The translations under genes were made by a program, and so were the position numbers. From Comamonadaceae bacterium CG12_big_fil_rev_8_21_14_0_65_59_15 (GTDB lineage: Bacteria > Pseudomonadota > Gammaproteobacteria > Burkholderiales > Burkholderiaceae_C), in NCBI GenBank assembly GCA_002786915.1, contig PCUV01000096.1, forward strand, positions 1 to 64,000: a DNA stretch of 64,000 bases, in the 5' to 3' direction. Each line of letters opens with the position of its first letter. Within the stretch, counting starts at the first letter, position 1. This document shows, one piece after another, positions 53,819-63,266 of this stretch. The notes beneath the pieces were generated by a model. That model was not told the DNA's origin. It was given only the letters and a program-made list of their open reading frames with translations, and searched no databases.

Positions 53819-54755
53819 ACTGCTCCACCCACGTCGCCAACGCCTCGGCCACCGGTCCGGGGTGATCTGACAGGCCCAAGACGCGTGCGGCCTGGCGCAG
53901 TGCTGCCAGCGGCTGCGTGGTATCGATGGCCTCAGCCCCGGTTTGTTTGCTGAGCTTTTCACCGTGGACATCCAGCACCAGCGGTGTGTGCAGGTAGCGC
54001 GGCGCGGGCAGGCCCAGCGCATGCTGCAACACGATCTGGCGCGGCGTGTTGTCGGCCAGGTCGGCACCGCGCACCACGTCGGTAACGCCTTGCGCGCCGT
54101 CGTCCACCACCACCGTCAATTGGTAGGCAAAGCAGCCGTCGGCGCGCTTGAGTACAAAGTCGCCCACCTCGGCCGCCACGTCCTGTTGCTGTAGCCCCAG
54201 TCGCCGATCGTGCCAACGCACCAGGCCGGCACATAAGCCCTTGCCAAGAACTATGTTTTCAGTAGCTGCTTGCGCTTTTACATCAAGGGCTAGAGCCATT
54301 TTTTGCATACAACGCGCAACGTCCAGCCGCAAGGCGCGTGCGACTCTGCCCCGTAAGCCGTTGCGGCACGTACCGGGGTACACCAGCTCGCCATGGCGTG
54401 GCTTGCTGCGGCCTTGGAGCGCCAGCTCGGCTTCAATGTCCTTGCGGCTGCAGGCGCAGGGGTAGGCCAGTTGGCGGGCGATCAAACCATGCAGCGCCTG
54501 CTGGTAGTGCGCCGTGCGCTGAGATTGGTAAAACGGTGGCTGGTCGGGGTGCAGGCTACAGGCGGCCAGTTGCTGCAAGATGACCTGGTCCATGCCGCAG
54601 ATGCAGCGCGGGCGGTCCACGTCTTCGATGCGCACCAGCCACTGGCCGCGGTGCGCGCGGGCGTCGAGCCAACTGGCCAGTGCGGCGACCAGCGAACCAG
54701 CGTGCAACGGGCCGGTGGGAGACGGCGCAAAGCGTCCGATGTAGCGTGCGCTCAT
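53742..54755 (-). CDS. gluQ: Glutamyl-Q tRNA(Asp) synthetase with repeat-encoded tail
   Basis: GluQ charges glutamate onto the queuosine of tRNA-Asp. The 337-residue protein has the HIGH-like [32 protein letters not shown], zinc-site cysteines and the KMSKS-like [12 protein letters not shown]. Two parts are unusual. A stretch in the middle ([20 protein letters not shown]) is encoded by a dispersed repeat. The last 25 or so residues ([27 protein letters not shown]) are encoded by the GGGTCAGA repeats, so the natural C-terminus is probably near ATWVEQW. Confidence 0.92.
   Translation of the reverse strand: MSARYIGRFAPSPTGPLHAGSLVAALASWLDARAHRGQWLVRIEDVDRPRCICGMDQVILQQLAACSLHPDQPPFYQSQRTAHYQQALHGLIARQLAYPCACSRKDIEAELALQGRSKPRHGELVYPGTCRNGLRGRVARALRLDVARCMQKMALALDVKAQAATENIVLGKGLCAGLVRWHDRRLGLQQQDVAAEVGDFVLKRADGCFAYQLTVVVDDGAQGVTDVVRGADLADNTPRQIVLQHALGLPAPRYLHTPLVLDVHGEKLSKQTGAEAIDTTQPLAALRQAARVLGLSDHPGPVAEALATWVEQWGQSTPLACAVLINWGQSTSLTRAV
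54250..54305. repeat. Dispersed comamonad-type repeat inside gluQ
   Basis: CTATGTTTTCAGTAGCTGCT, TGCGCTTTTACATCAAGGGC, TAGAGCCATTTTTTGC matches intergenic copies closely. It is in frame and falls in a variable region before DRRLG. Confidence 0.7.
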
Positions 54756-54799
54756 GGCCCTTGTCAGTTGCCCCCACGCTGATCAACCCGCCTGGCCCG

Positions 54800-55855
54800 T
54801 TACGCTATCGCCAGCGCGAGTTCCAGCCCCGACACAAACGCATCTTCCACGCGATGCCCCAAGCACCAGTCACCACACACGCCCAGCCCGGTGCGGGCGT
54901 CCCACAGGTGGCTTTGACCCAGTGGCACCAGCGTTTTGGCGTACAGCCAGCGCTGACTGTCCACATGCGCAGGTTCGGCGCGGATGCCGGTGACCTCGGT
55001 AAACGCCTTGATCAGCTTGGCCTGTACGCGTGCTTCGTCGTCGTGCAGATGTTCTTGCGACCAGGCCGCGCTGGCCTGCACCGTCCAGCGCTCCACCGTG
55101 CTGCGCCCGGGTTTGCTCGATTCGCGTGCCAGCCAGGCGATGCGGTGGTGCGTGCTGCGCGCGGCGTTCCACTGCGGCCCCAGCGTGGTCAGACCGGGCT
55201 GCACCGCCTGCGGAAAAGCCAGCATCAGCGTCCAGCACGGTGCCACCTGCACGGCGTCCAGGCGTTGGCACCAGTTCGCGGTCAGCTTTGAGTTTTGTAG
55301 CAAGGTTTGCGCCTGTGCACTTGGGATAGCCAGCAAAACACGGTCAAACCCGGAAAATACCTGCTGCCCGCCGTCACCCGCTTCGGTGTGTAGTTGCCAT
55401 TGGTGGACGTTGAGTGCATCGCGTTCGATCAGCGTGACCCGGTTTCGCAGTTGCACCTGGTCGGCCGCAAGCAGCGGTTGCGCCCAGCCCGCCACCAGCG
55501 ACTTCATGGTGGGTGCGGCAACCCAGTGCGCCTCATGAGTGGGCAGGCCAGCTGCGGCCACAAGACCGTGTTCGTCCAGCACCTGGATCGAATTTGCGCT
55601 CCAGCGTTTGCATAACTGGGGTGTGGTTTGCAGCACCTGCAAAAAGCGCGCGTCACGCACGGTGAAATACTGTGCGCCGTGGTCAAACGAACCGAATGCG
55701 CTGTCGCGCGTGGCCATGCGCCCACCTAGCCCGCGGCTTTTTTCAAACACGGTGACCTGATGGCCCGCGCGCTGTAGCGTACGCGCGCAGACGATGCCGG
55801 CCATGCCGGCGCCAATGATGGCAATGTGTTGGGGGGTGCGAGGGGCTGCGCGCAT
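54800..55855 (-). CDS. FAD-dependent amine-oxidase-like protein (renalase-like)
   Basis: The 351-residue protein starts with a Rossmann FAD motif (IAIIGAGMAGIVCARTLQRA) and FEKSRGLGGRMATRDSAFGS, the signature of the bacterial renalase-like/NAD(P)/FAD-dependent oxidoreductase group. It ends with LGVCGDWCLGHRVEDAFVSG, the second FAD-contact motif. The ATG at 55855 fits the family N-terminus. Substrate is unknown. It is next to gluQ on the same strand; co-transcription is uncertain. Confidence 0.88.
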   Translation of the reverse strand: MRAAPRTPQHIAIIGAGMAGIVCARTLQRAGHQVTVFEKSRGLGGRMATRDSAFGSFDHGAQYFTVRDARFLQVLQTTPQLCKRWSANSIQVLDEHGLVAAAGLPTHEAHWVAAPTMKSLVAGWAQPLLAADQVQLRNRVTLIERDALNVHQWQLHTEAGDGGQQVFSGFDRVLLAIPSAQAQTLLQNSKLTANWCQRLDAVQVAPCWTLMLAFPQAVQPGLTTLGPQWNAARSTHHRIAWLARESSKPGRSTVERWTVQASAAWSQEHLHDDEARVQAKLIKAFTEVTGIRAEPAHVDSQRWLYAKTLVPLGQSHLWDARTGLGVCGDWCLGHRVEDAFVSGLELALAIA

Positions 55856-55887
55856 CAATGATTCTCCAAAAGCGTTAGGCACCGACT

Positions 55888-56826
55888 TTACACGCCCCGG
55901 TGGCGTTGCAGCAGCGCGGCGCGCGTGGTGGGCGACTTGAGCGCATCCAGCCACCACTGTAGCGCCTTGGCTGCTCGGGTGCGCCCGGCCTGATGCCAGG
56001 CGTAACTGACCCGCACGCGCCGTTCCGGGGCGGTGGTGGCCTTGACCACCAGCCGCCCGGTGTCGATGTAGGGCTGTGCCATGCTTTCTGGCAAGGATCC
56101 GCAGCCCAGCCCGCGCAGCTGCGCGTCGAGCTTGGCTTGCATGCTGGCCACGGTAAAAACGTCTTGCCCGCCCAACAGGCCAATGGTGACGCCGCGCCCG
56201 CGGCTGACGCTGTCGGCCACGGCAATGGCGCGGTGCTGGCGCAGCAGCTCGTCGCTCAGCGGCTCGGGGGCTTTGGCCAGCGGGTGATGGGGCGCCACCG
56301 CATAGACAAAGCGCACCTCACCCAGCGGCGCGCTGTGCAAGGTGCTGGTGGACACCAGGTCGGCCACGCCCAGCGCCAGGTCGGCCTGCCCGCTGGTAAG
56401 TGCCTCCAGCGTGCCCGAGAGCGTTTCGTCGCGCAGACGAATGCGCGTGGGTGCGTCCTGCGCAAAGAACTGTTCGCACAGCTCCATCACGGTGGTTTGC
56501 TCAATGATGCTGTCCGCCGCAATGGTCAGTTGCGGTTCCCACCCCGTGGCCACGCGCTTGATGCGGTTGGCCACGGCGTCCATCTCGCCCAGCAGTCGCG
56601 CGCCTTCCTTGAGCAATTCGGCCCCGGCTTCGGTGGGGCGCGCCTGACGCGTACTGCGGTCGAACAACAGCACGTCCAGCGCGTCTTCGAGCTGGCGCAC
56701 CCGGTAGGTGAGGGCGCTGGGCACCATGTTGAGCGCACGCGCAGCGGCGGCCAGACTGCCGCTGCGCGCAATGGTTTGCAGCATGGCGAGCGCGTCGGGC
56801 GTGAGTGCATTACGGGCAATTTGCAT
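55888..56826 (-). CDS. LysR family transcriptional regulator
   Basis: The 312-residue protein has the LysR helix-turn-helix (LAMLQTIARSGSLAAAARAL, NMVPSALTYRVRQLEDAL) and a full effector-binding domain. It is divergent from the pirin-flavodoxin pair and probably controls it. A perfect palindrome in the intergenic region is a likely site. Regulators at such loci commonly answer to redox or quinone stress, but the effector here is unknown. Confidence 0.93.
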   Translation of the reverse strand: MQIARNALTPDALAMLQTIARSGSLAAAARALNMVPSALTYRVRQLEDALDVLLFDRSTRQARPTEAGAELLKEGARLLGEMDAVANRIKRVATGWEPQLTIAADSIIEQTTVMELCEQFFAQDAPTRIRLRDETLSGTLEALTSGQADLALGVADLVSTSTLHSAPLGEVRFVYAVAPHHPLAKAPEPLSDELLRQHRAIAVADSVSRGRGVTIGLLGGQDVFTVASMQAKLDAQLRGLGCGSLPESMAQPYIDTGRLVVKATTAPERRVRVSYAWHQAGRTRAAKALQWWLDALKSPTTRAALLQRHRGV

Positions 56827-56842
56827 GAGGATGGCCTTGATT

Positions 56843-56859
56843 ATTCAAATAGTTTGAAT
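56843..56859. promoter_or_regulatory. Probable LysR operator palindrome
   Basis: ATTCAAATAGTTTGAAT is a perfect inverted repeat with a TAG centre and fits the T-N11-A pattern of LysR sites. It lies 17 bases from the regulator start, between the divergent regulator and pirin genes. Confidence 0.65.
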
Positions 56860-56941
56860 GATGCCATCAAAACAGTTGACCCTGCGCTGCGGGTCTGGCC
56901 GCTAAAGTTGAGCCCTGTTCAATACGAATCCGGCGACCACC

Positions 56942-57643
56942 ATGATCACCCTCAGACCCTCCCAAGAACGCGGCTATGCCGACCACGGCTGGCTTAAGTC
57001 ATATCACAGCTTTTCGTTTGCCGGCTACTACGATGCGCAGCACATGGGCTGGGGCAACCTGCGCGTGATCAACGAAGACTGGATCGCGCCCGGGACCGGT
57101 TTTGGCACGCACGGCCACCGCGACATGGAAATCGTGACCTATGTGCTTGAAGGCGCGCTGGCGCACCAGGACAGCCTGGGCCACATTCAATCCATCGTGC
57201 CCGGTGAGGTGCAACGCATGAGCGCGGGCACCGGTGTGCAGCACAGCGAGTTCAACCACGCCCCGGACGCCACCACGCATTTGTTGCAGATATGGATCCA
57301 GCCCAACCGCTTGGGTGTCGCGCCGGGTTACGAGCAAAAGACCATCGCGCCTGCTGACAAGCTGGGACGCCTGTGCCTGGTGGCTGCGCCAGAGGGTGAA
57401 CACGGCGTGCTGCGCATCCAGGCCGATGCCCGGCTCTATGCAGGGCTTTTTGACGCCGGGCAAACTGCGTCTCTGGCGCTGCCTGCCGGGCGCATGGGTT
57501 ATGTGCATCTGGTGCGTGGTGCCTTGACGGTCAACGGCTTGCCGTTACGCACCGGCGACGCAGCCCTGCTGGCGAACGAAGCCAGCGTGACGCTGACCGA
57601 TGCGCAAGCCGCAGAGGTGCTGGTGTTTGACCTGAGTGCCTGA
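56942..57643 (+). CDS. Pirin family protein (YhhW-like)
   Basis: The 233-residue bicupin has the pirin metal motif: FGTHGHRDMEIVTYVLEGAL, then HQDSLGH, and the fourth ligand in QHSEFNHAPD. Length is that of YhhW-type pirins, which can act as quercetin dioxygenases. It is divergent from the LysR gene and is followed 60 bases later by a flavodoxin gene, a pairing known in other proteobacteria. Confidence 0.93.
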   Translation: MITLRPSQERGYADHGWLKSYHSFSFAGYYDAQHMGWGNLRVINEDWIAPGTGFGTHGHRDMEIVTYVLEGALAHQDSLGHIQSIVPGEVQRMSAGTGVQHSEFNHAPDATTHLLQIWIQPNRLGVAPGYEQKTIAPADKLGRLCLVAAPEGEHGVLRIQADARLYAGLFDAGQTASLALPAGRMGYVHLVRGALTVNGLPLRTGDAALLANEASVTLTDAQAAEVLVFDLSA

Positions 57644-57702
57644 ACAGATGGGAGCAGATAGGCGAATCGATTTTTTTGTAGACCAACCCTAGGAGTTTCA
57701 TC

Positions 57703-58257
57703 ATGGCGAAAGTTGTTGTTGTTTTTCATTCTGGCTACGGCCACACGCTACGCATGGCGCAATCGGTGGCTGAAGGTGCGGGTGCCGAGCTGGTGCCGAT
57801 CGACGCCGAAGGCAATGTATCGGAAGCCGGTTGGGCCGCGTTGAGTGCCGCCGATGCCATCATCATGGGCAGCCCGACCTACATGGGCAGCGTGAGCTGG
57901 CAGTTCAAGAAATTTGCCGACGCGTCCAGCAAACCCTGGTATAGCCAGGTCTGGAAAGACAAGGTGTTTGCTGGCTTTACCAACAGCGCCACCATGAACG
58001 GTGACAAGCACAGCACGCTGCACTACCTGTTCACGCTGGCGATGCAACACAGCGGCATCTGGGTCGGCACCGGCATGATGCCCAGCAACGCCAAAGCAGC
58101 CACGCGCAACGACGTGAACTACGTTGGCTCTTCGGCCGGCGCCATGGCGCAAACGCCGTCGGACGCGTCACCGGCCGAGATGTTGCCCGGCGACCTGGAA
58201 ACCGCGCGCCTGTTTGGCCAGCGTGTGGCGGCTATTGCTGCGCAAATCAGGGGCTGA
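57703..58257 (+). CDS. Flavodoxin-family NAD(P)H reductase (WrbA-like)
   Basis: The 184-residue protein has an FMN loop FHSGYGHTLRMAQSVAEGAG and the flavin segments GSPTYMGSVSWQFKKFADAS and KVFAGFTNSATMNGDK. It lacks the cysteine-rich insertions of electron-carrier flavodoxins and is nearest to WrbA or NADPH-dependent FMN reductases. It is likely co-transcribed with the pirin gene. It should be cytoplasmic. A quinone-reducing role is inferred. Confidence 0.9.
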   Translation: MAKVVVVFHSGYGHTLRMAQSVAEGAGAELVPIDAEGNVSEAGWAALSAADAIIMGSPTYMGSVSWQFKKFADASSKPWYSQVWKDKVFAGFTNSATMNGDKHSTLHYLFTLAMQHSGIWVGTGMMPSNAKAATRNDVNYVGSSAGAMAQTPSDASPAEMLPGDLETARLFGQRVAAIAAQIRG

Positions 58258-58339
58258 TCGCGTCCACTTGCACAGCCGCGGCCGAACCGGCCCGGCTGGG
58301 GGCAAAATCCGGGTCATAAAAGTCCCAGAACAATGCCCC

Positions 58340-60340
58340 ATGACATCTTCGTTGCACGCATCCTGTCGCGTTAGCACAGGTAACCAAGCTGGCGCGCTGG
58401 CGCTTGGCTTGGTATTTTTTTGTCCGATGCTGGGTGCACAGCCTGCGCCATCGGTGTCGGAATCAGATTACCTGGCTGACGTGCCGATTGTGTTGAGTGT
58501 GTCGCGCTTGCCGCAGCGGCTCGATGAAACGCCGGGTGCCATGACGCTGATCGACCGCGAGTTCATCCGTCAATCGGGCGCGCGCGACGTCGTTGATGTG
58601 CTGCGTCTGGTGCCCGGTTTTCAGACCAGCAGCGCCTTTGAGGCCGACGCCCCGCAGGCCAACTACCACGGTTCGTTCAGTGTCTACTCGGCGCGCATCC
58701 AGGTGTTGATCGATGGCCGCTCGGTGTATTCAAACTATTTGTTTGGCAGCGTCGCGCCGGGTTTGATGTCGGTGGCGCTAGACGACATTGAACGCATCGA
58801 GGTATTTCGCGGCTCCAACTCGGCCACTTACGGCGCGCGCGCCATGCTCGGGGTGGTGAATATCGTGACACGTTCCGCCGCAGAGTCCCCGGGCCTGCGC
58901 GCCAGCGTGCGCAGTGGTGAAAACGGCATTCAAGACACGCAACTCAGTCTGGGCTGGCAAGCTTTGGGGTCGGCCATGCATCTCAGCGTCGATCAACGTG
59001 GTGACGACGGATTGACGGGCTCCAACGGTCATAACCGGGTGCAGCGTGCCAACTTCAATGCCGAATTGCCGGTCGCACCCGATGCGCAGTTGGAACTGCA
59101 CACGGGGTGGATGCAAATCGACGCAGGAAGAGGCTTTGCCAGCAATCTCAACGCACCGTTGCGCGAGACTGGTTACAACTCGGCTTTTTTGCAACTTGAC
59201 TGGAAAAAAGCGGTTGACAGCCAGCAGGACATGGCATTTGATTTTGTCCACATGCAGGAGTCGTTTGTTGATGTGTCGTCCTTTGCCTTGCCTGCGCCGT
59301 TTTTCAGCGTTGATCTGGATTACAGCGGTGTTGCCAGCAATGATTCCTTGAAGTTTGAAGCTATGCGCCGGTTGAGCTCCGACGTGCGTTACGTTTGGGG
59401 CACTGAGTTGCGGCGCGAGTCAGTGACGTCGCGGCCGATCTACAACACAGACAACGCCATCGTCACCAACTTCACCCGCTTGTTTTCCAACGTTGAATGG
59501 CGCGCAACGCCGCAGCTTTTGATCAATGCCGGTGGCATGGCTGAACACAACAGCCTGAGCGGCGCAAGTTTTTCACCGCGGTTGATGCTGAACTGGACTG
59601 CTGCGCCGGGCCACACCTGGCGTGTCGGAGTGGCGAGGGCGTTTCGGCCACCCAGTGTGTTTGAAAAACAGGGCAATATTCGCTATGTTGCCAAGGGTAC
59701 TCTGTTGCAGATCACAACCCTGGCGCGGGGCCAGGTGCAACCCGAGTCGGTGCTGACGCGTGAACTGGGCTACCTGGCCGAGCTGGACTGGCTGCGTTCG
59801 CAACTCGATGTACGCGTGTACAACGATGCGGTGCATGGTTTCATCCAAAGCGTGCCATATGCTTTGCCTACTGCGGGTTCGCTTCTGGCGTCGAACCCGC
59901 GCGACTATTTCAATGGCGAAAATTTTTCCATCCGCGGCGTTGAGGCCCAGTGGCAAGCACACCCCTGGGCAGGCGCCCGGATAGGCATGAATTTTGAACG
60001 GAGCCAGATGGTTCGCGACGAGGCGCAGATCATTGATCCGGATTTGGAGGCCAGTGTGCCACGCAGCGCTTACACCGTCTCGCTGATGCAGCAATTGCCC
60101 GGGGGCTGGCAATTGGCGGTCAACCAACGCTATCTGGATACCGTGACGCTACCTTCAACCAGCAATTACCGCGGATCAATTTCGCGCACCGACTTGAGTT
60201 TGTCCAAGTCGCTACATTGGGGCAGCTACCGTGGTGACATCGCGCTGATCGTGCAAAACGCTGGTGGCAATGTGTTGGATTATGGAAAGGCTTTTGCTTT
60301 TCCACAGCGCGCTTTTGTCACTCTCAGAGTGCAGGATTGA
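58340..60340 (+). CDS. TonB-dependent outer membrane receptor
   Basis: The 666-residue protein has a signal peptide (ALALGLVFFCPMLGAQPAPS), a plug domain (LPQRLDETPGAMTLIDREFI, DVVDVLRLVPGFQTSS, VLIDGRSVY, RIEVFRGSNSATYGARAMLG) and a 22-strand barrel. It is of the shorter type seen for vitamin, metal or small organic ligand uptake. The start at 58340 is where the signal peptide begins. The gene is followed after 9 bases by a binding protein and then a sensor kinase, so uptake and sensing are probably linked. The ligand is unknown. Confidence 0.93.
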   Translation: MTSSLHASCRVSTGNQAGALALGLVFFCPMLGAQPAPSVSESDYLADVPIVLSVSRLPQRLDETPGAMTLIDREFIRQSGARDVVDVLRLVPGFQTSSAFEADAPQANYHGSFSVYSARIQVLIDGRSVYSNYLFGSVAPGLMSVALDDIERIEVFRGSNSATYGARAMLGVVNIVTRSAAESPGLRASVRSGENGIQDTQLSLGWQALGSAMHLSVDQRGDDGLTGSNGHNRVQRANFNAELPVAPDAQLELHTGWMQIDAGRGFASNLNAPLRETGYNSAFLQLDWKKAVDSQQDMAFDFVHMQESFVDVSSFALPAPFFSVDLDYSGVASNDSLKFEAMRRLSSDVRYVWGTELRRESVTSRPIYNTDNAIVTNFTRLFSNVEWRATPQLLINAGGMAEHNSLSGASFSPRLMLNWTAAPGHTWRVGVARAFRPPSVFEKQGNIRYVAKGTLLQITTLARGQVQPESVLTRELGYLAELDWLRSQLDVRVYNDAVHGFIQSVPYALPTAGSLLASNPRDYFNGENFSIRGVEAQWQAHPWAGARIGMNFERSQMVRDEAQIIDPDLEASVPRSAYTVSLMQQLPGGWQLAVNQRYLDTVTLPSTSNYRGSISRTDLSLSKSLHWGSYRGDIALIVQNAGGNVLDYGKAFAFPQRAFVTLRVQD

Positions 60341-60349
60341 GAGCGCTTG

Positions 60350-61300
60350 ATGTTGCGCTGGCTGCGTCATCTTTGTACTGGCTGTTGCCTGGGCCTGGCG
60401 CTGGCAGTTGTAGCCCAGCCGATGCCAACGCAGGTTGTGATCGTCAGCAGCGAAGCGTCTGCGTCCTATACGCAGGTCAATACCGCCTTGATTGACGCGC
60501 TGGCGCGTGCGGGCGTGCCAAAGACCGTGATCGTGTTGCTGTCGCCGTCTGAGCTGGCGCAGCGCGCCAAGGAAGGTCGGCTGGGTTTGACGCGGATTTT
60601 TGTGGCTGTGGGCGCACGGGCAACGCAAGCCTTGCTGGCCATCGATCCGAGTGCGCCGGTACTGAGCACGCTGATCCCACGGCAAAGTTTTGCGCAACTG
60701 TTGCAGTCCAGCGGCCGCAAAACGTCGGCGCGACTGAGTGTTCTGTATCTGGACCAACCGCTGCGTCGCCAAATCTCTTTGATCCAGCTGGCGCTGCCCC
60801 AGGCCAGGAAAGTGGGCATTTTGCTTGGCCCGAATTCTGTCGGCAAGCTGCCAGAGTTGATCGCTCTGGCACAAGACCGAGGCATGACGCTGCGGCAGAC
60901 CCAAGTAACCGGTGAACAACCGCTGTTTGAAGCGCTGCGCGTGGCGCTCGACGGCAGTGATGTCTTGCTGGCACTGGCCGACCCGACCGTGTTCAACAGC
61001 ACCAGTATCCAGAATATTTTGCTGTCGAGTTTTCGCTTACGCGTACCGATGGTGGCGTTTTCACCGGCCTATACGCGCGCCGGTGCCGTGTTGTCGCTGT
61101 ATTCCAGCCCGGAGCAAATGGGCGTTCAGACAGCACATCTGGTGCTGGCTGCCTGGCGCAGCGGGAGTTTGCCCGAGCTGCCGGTCGAGCCGGACGATTT
61201 TTTGGTGGACGTCAATACCAATGTGGCGCGTGCCCTTGGCCTGGCGCTGGATGGTGCGGCACTGCGGCTGGCGTTGCGGCGCCAGGAGTACCGACCATGA
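60350..61300 (+). CDS. Exported ABC-type substrate-binding protein
   Basis: The 316-residue product has a signal peptide (HLCTGCCLGLALAVVAQPMP) and a two-lobe periplasmic binding fold resembling the PF04392 group: VGARATQALLAIDPSAPVLS, TSARLSVLYLDQPLRRQISL, KVGILLGPNSVG, and AFSPAYTRAGAVLSLYSSPE. No ABC permease or ATPase is nearby, so it more likely feeds the kinase that overlaps its stop codon by four bases (ATGA at 61297). A TTG at 60347 is an alternative start. Confidence 0.85.
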   Translation: MLRWLRHLCTGCCLGLALAVVAQPMPTQVVIVSSEASASYTQVNTALIDALARAGVPKTVIVLLSPSELAQRAKEGRLGLTRIFVAVGARATQALLAIDPSAPVLSTLIPRQSFAQLLQSSGRKTSARLSVLYLDQPLRRQISLIQLALPQARKVGILLGPNSVGKLPELIALAQDRGMTLRQTQVTGEQPLFEALRVALDGSDVLLALADPTVFNSTSIQNILLSSFRLRVPMVAFSPAYTRAGAVLSLYSSPEQMGVQTAHLVLAAWRSGSLPELPVEPDDFLVDVNTNVARALGLALDGAALRLALRRQEYRP

Positions 61301-63240
61301 AACGCCTGGACATTCGTGCGCGCATGTTGATGGCTGCCCTGCTGCCACTGGCGCTGATCGGTACGATGCTCTCGGTCTGGATGTTGATAAGCCGCTTTGA
61401 CGACTTGCAGACCGCGTATGAGCAACGCAACCGACTGGTGGCAAGGCAGATCGAAATGGCCAGTGAATTTGGCCTGTTTTCAGGTAACCAACCGCTATTG
61501 CAGGCGTTGGCGGTGGGGGCATTACAAGAGAGTGACGTGCGCTGGGTAGCCATCATCGACGCACGGGGGCACATTCTTGCCAGTGCCGGGGATCAACAAC
61601 TGGCGCCAACCACGGACTTGCGGCCAGTCACATCGACAGGCACGCTGCCAAGCCAAACTGTGGACTGGATTCGACAACCGGTTTTTTCAAGTCAAACAAC
61701 ACTGGACGACTTGTTTGATGATGTGGCCGCAACCACGCCTGTGCGTCGCACTGCCTTGGGGCAGATCACGCTCTCCTTCTCACGCCAGACACTGAATGGC
61801 CGAAAATTCAACCTGTTGATGGGGGGCGGATTGATCGGTATCCTGGCGTTGTTGTTCGGACTGGCGTTGGCTTTGTTTCTGAGCCGCAGCGTGTCACGCC
61901 CGGTGGCGCGGATTTCACACCTGGTAGAACTTATTGGCCAGGGAGAATTTGGCGTTGTGCAATCGCTTCGCGCCCAGTTGGAGTCGACCGATCCTTTGTA
62001 CAGCCTGCAGGAGCGGATCCATCAAATGGCGGAGCAGTTGCAACGCGCGCAAGACGATTTGCAGCGACAAGTTGCGCTGGCCACGCAGCAATTGAGCCAA
62101 AAAAAGGACGAGGCGGAGGCCGCTAATTTAGCCAAAACACGTTTTCTGGCCGCTGCCAGCCATGACCTGCGCCAACCCACGCACGCGCTGGGCCTGTTTG
62201 TGTCACGTCTGGCACAACTGCCGCACGATGCGCAGACCGGCCAGTTGATCGACCATCTTCAAATGTCGGTGCTGGCACTGCAAAATCTGCTCGACGGCCT
62301 ACTCGATATTTCAAGACTCGAAGCGCGCTCGGTGCAGGTCAACGAAGGCCCTTTTTCAGTGGCATCGCTGTTTGGGCAATTGACACAAGACGTCAAAGAC
62401 GCCGCTGCGTCCAAAGGGCTGGCACTGCATATTCGCCCCACCTCGGCATGGGCACTCAGTGACGCGACGCTGGTGTATCGCATCTTGCTCAACCTGGTCA
62501 ACAACGCTGTGCGCTACACGCAGCAGGGGCGCGTGCTGGTGGTCGCGCGCTTGCGTCCATCACGCAGGCAGGTGCAGATTCAGGTTTGGGACACCGGTGT
62601 GGGGATTGCTCCAGAGCATCAACAAGCGGTGTTTGGCGAGTTTTACCAGGTCCCCAACGCGGCGCGTGATCGCATCAAAGGGATGGGGCTGGGCTTGAGT
62701 ATTGTCAGACGCACGGCAGATTTGCTGCGCCTGTCGGTGCAGTTGAAGTCGCGGCCTGGGGTTGGCACCTGCGTCACGCTGACATTGCCCTTGGTAGAAG
62801 CCTCCTTCGCAGCATCAAGTCAAGGTGCCGCTGATGACGGCATCGGCGCTGAGCTTGGTGGCGTCAACGTTTTGGTGATCGAAGACGATGCGCTGGTGCG
62901 TCAAGCACTGACATCGGTGCTCCAGGGCTGGGACATGCAAGTAGCGCAAGCGTCCGGGCTGACGCAAGCGCGCCAACATTTGGCGCGCGGTTTTGTGCCG
63001 CAGGTGATCATCAGCGACTACCAGTTGGAAGAGGGTGCCAATGGCGTGCAGGCCATCAAGGCCTTGCGCAGCGATTCGCAGACAGAAATACCCGCGTGTC
63101 TGATAAGCGGCGACACGCAGCCCAATTTGGCCCAGCAGGCACGTCAGGCAGGTTTGAGTTTGCTACAAAAACCAGTGCGACCTGCCAAATTACGAAGTTT
63201 GCTGCGGCGACTGGTGAACCAAGAGCTCGCAAAGCAATAG
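61297..63240 (+). CDS. Hybrid sensor histidine kinase/response regulator
   Basis: The 647-residue protein has a membrane helix at 10-30, a periplasmic sensor region, a second helix at about 174-192, HAMP, a coiled coil (LATQQLSQKKDEAEAANLAK), HisKA with H289 in AASHDLRQPTHAL, a HATPase domain (NLVNNAVRYTQ, DTGVGIAPEHQQ, GMGLGLSIV) and a C-terminal receiver with D574 (VIISDYQLEEG). The SHDLRQP motif is typical of kinases with a NarL-type partner. The LuxR-type regulator at 63267 is convergent and the natural partner. Confidence 0.93.
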   Translation: MKRLDIRARMLMAALLPLALIGTMLSVWMLISRFDDLQTAYEQRNRLVARQIEMASEFGLFSGNQPLLQALAVGALQESDVRWVAIIDARGHILASAGDQQLAPTTDLRPVTSTGTLPSQTVDWIRQPVFSSQTTLDDLFDDVAATTPVRRTALGQITLSFSRQTLNGRKFNLLMGGGLIGILALLFGLALALFLSRSVSRPVARISHLVELIGQGEFGVVQSLRAQLESTDPLYSLQERIHQMAEQLQRAQDDLQRQVALATQQLSQKKDEAEAANLAKTRFLAAASHDLRQPTHALGLFVSRLAQLPHDAQTGQLIDHLQMSVLALQNLLDGLLDISRLEARSVQVNEGPFSVASLFGQLTQDVKDAAASKGLALHIRPTSAWALSDATLVYRILLNLVNNAVRYTQQGRVLVVARLRPSRRQVQIQVWDTGVGIAPEHQQAVFGEFYQVPNAARDRIKGMGLGLSIVRRTADLLRLSVQLKSRPGVGTCVTLTLPLVEASFAASSQGAADDGIGAELGGVNVLVIEDDALVRQALTSVLQGWDMQVAQASGLTQARQHLARGFVPQVIISDYQLEEGANGVQAIKALRSDSQTEIPACLISGDTQPNLAQQARQAGLSLLQKPVRPAKLRSLLRRLVNQELAKQ

Positions 63241-63266
63241 CCTAAGGGCTTGTAAAGCATGAAGGG

